The position numbers were made by a program, and so were the translations under genes. Below are positions 62,868 through 64,000 of a DNA stretch of 64,000 nt, piece by piece. A model generated the notes under the pieces. It did not search any database. It had not been told where the DNA came from and worked only from the letters and a program-made list of their open reading frames with translations. Position 1 is the first letter of the stretch. Each line of letters opens with the position of its first letter. Where the stretch lies: contig JAKSZT010053883.1 in the NCBI GenBank assembly GCA_026826555.1, forward strand, positions 24,716,355 through 24,780,354. The letters are read 5' to 3'. The DNA is from Tolypeutes matacus (taxonomy: Eukaryota > Chordata > Mammalia > Cingulata > Chlamyphoridae).

Positions 62868-63890
62868 GGCCAATTTCATGGGTGTTTGACCTAGGCAAAT
62901 GCACAGGACCCTGTCCTCAGAAGGGCCCCATGCTTGGTTTTGTCCTCTGCTGTTGCCATCTTGAAATTCTTAATAATTTCATCTTTGATCTTGTATTTTG
63001 TAGGTAAATTCTGATGAGAAAATAGAACATGCGTGTGAGCAGAGGAGATTCATGCCATGTGTGTCTGCCATTCCTTGAAGCCCCATTAATGGGGCTGAGC
63101 ACTGTGGCCCCAAGATGTGTTCCTCAGTTCACTGAGACTCAAAGCAAGTACAAAGGAGGTGTATTACATCCATAACTGAGTAAGGGGGTCCCTGACAGCC
63201 CCCAGAAGCCACGCTTTCTATTTGAACAAGAACTTGCTTCAAATGAAGAAGGCCATAGCTTTCTAAGAAACACAAATAACCATGAGACTCTATCATATCT
63301 TTTCTTATTCACTTTACTTCCCTGTATTAGCCAACCACTTAATTCCAAAAGCAATGATATAGAAGGAAAAGGAAAGGTAGGGCAACTCATAGTTCGTTTT
63401 TCTTTCAGTCCTTCCTTCCTAACCTGTAAGCCAAGGGTAGAGAGCATTGATAGGGTATGCACATATCAAGAAGTGAAATAAAAATAGTTGAATAAGTTTT
63501 GTGCAGCGTTTTCACTGTTCTACTAAAAACAAAATTCACATATGTGTGTGAGCTCATATGAATTGTATCATTTCAGTGATTACACATAAGAGTTAAATAC
63601 TCTTATATTTGAATTTAAAACTGGAATTTTATGTAAAGTATAAAGGAAAATAAATATAAAATTCTATAAACATAAGATACAAAGATGGACTGTAAAATTC
63701 ATGCTAATAATTTTTCAATGTAATGTTTCTTTACGTAGAATGATATTCAATAGCAAATGCAAAACACTATGACAAGTCAAGAGAGAGTGTGTGGAAGGAG
63801 GGAAAAAGTTTTATAGTTTAGTATCTTTCATGGCACTTCTCCCCTGCTTTTTGAATAAGGGGCCCCACAAATTATGTAGCCAGCCATGAT
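62868..63890 (+). mobile_element. Old hAT-like MITE, apparently split
   Basis: Left: AGGGCCAATTTCATGGGTGT, GCACAGGACCCTGTCC, GTTGCCATCTTGAAATTC. Right end (63,848-63,892): TTTGAATAAGGGGCCCCACA, AATTATGTAGCCAGCC. The two parts, about 850 bp apart, look like the ends of one element. The left part matches, in reverse, 28,955-29,045. Confidence 0.45.
63000..63840. other. Unassigned sequence between the MITE ends
   Basis: No feature recognised. The 107-codon minus frame at 63,139-63,462 has no known motif. Confidence 0.35.
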
Positions 63891-64000
63891 TCCAGCACAT
63901 ACAAAAGGCTGGCAGAAACAGCCCCATTACAATCTTTCATCAAATCCAAAGGAGCAAAAGAGGAGGGGCAGGGTAAGGAATCCTAAGAGTCTTGGTAACT

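Overview
The window looks like nuclear DNA from a placental mammal, most likely a xenarthran and probably an armadillo. The main evidence is the dozens of tRNA-derived SINEs with internal A and B boxes, in the arrangement I know as the armadillo DAS-SINE group. The same tRNA heads occur as monomers, several kinds of dimer and long composites. They sit among L1 copies, MaLR-like LTRs, old MIR and L2 pieces and hAT transposons. The species is inferred from repeat type only.

The one real gene is the 5' end of PUM1 (Pumilio RNA-binding protein 1) on the minus strand. Its promoter and non-coding exon 1 lie in a CpG-rich island near 28.2-28.4 kb. Exon 1 ends in a consensus donor at 28,234/28,233. 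Exon 2 (23,650-24,023) carries the start codon and encodes the first 121 residues. Positions 1-23,649 are the start of intron 2, 24,024-28,233 are intron 1, and everything right of about 28.4 kb is upstream flank. Candidate ZNF143 and YY1 sites, a four-residue uORF and an alternative exon 1 donor sit within 140 bp around the transcription start.

Intron 2 (1-20 kb) is full of L1 fragments, almost all antisense to PUM1, with SINEs nested inside them. It also holds two retrocopies: a RAMAC copy with a premature stop (about 16.06-16.5 kb), and a 5'-truncated cathepsin L copy (17.65-18.6 kb) with its target-site duplication, itself cut by two SINEs. From 20.5 to 28.8 kb there are almost no young repeats.

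The upstream flank splits in two. From 29 to 57.6 kb it is a dense patchwork of nested insertions, including a decayed DUF4371/ZMYM-like hAT transposase near 46.7-47.2 kb and a 1.2-kb block of unknown origin inside an L1 (35.2-36.4 kb). From 57.6 to 64 kb it is older, mostly single-copy DNA with MIR, L2 and hAT remnants and one solo LTR.

I found no operon-like, CRISPR-like or other new multi-gene system. The most informative structures are the insertion histories that can be read from target-site duplications, a site in the L1 3' UTR hit twice by the same LTR-like family, and the two unidentified inserted blocks.
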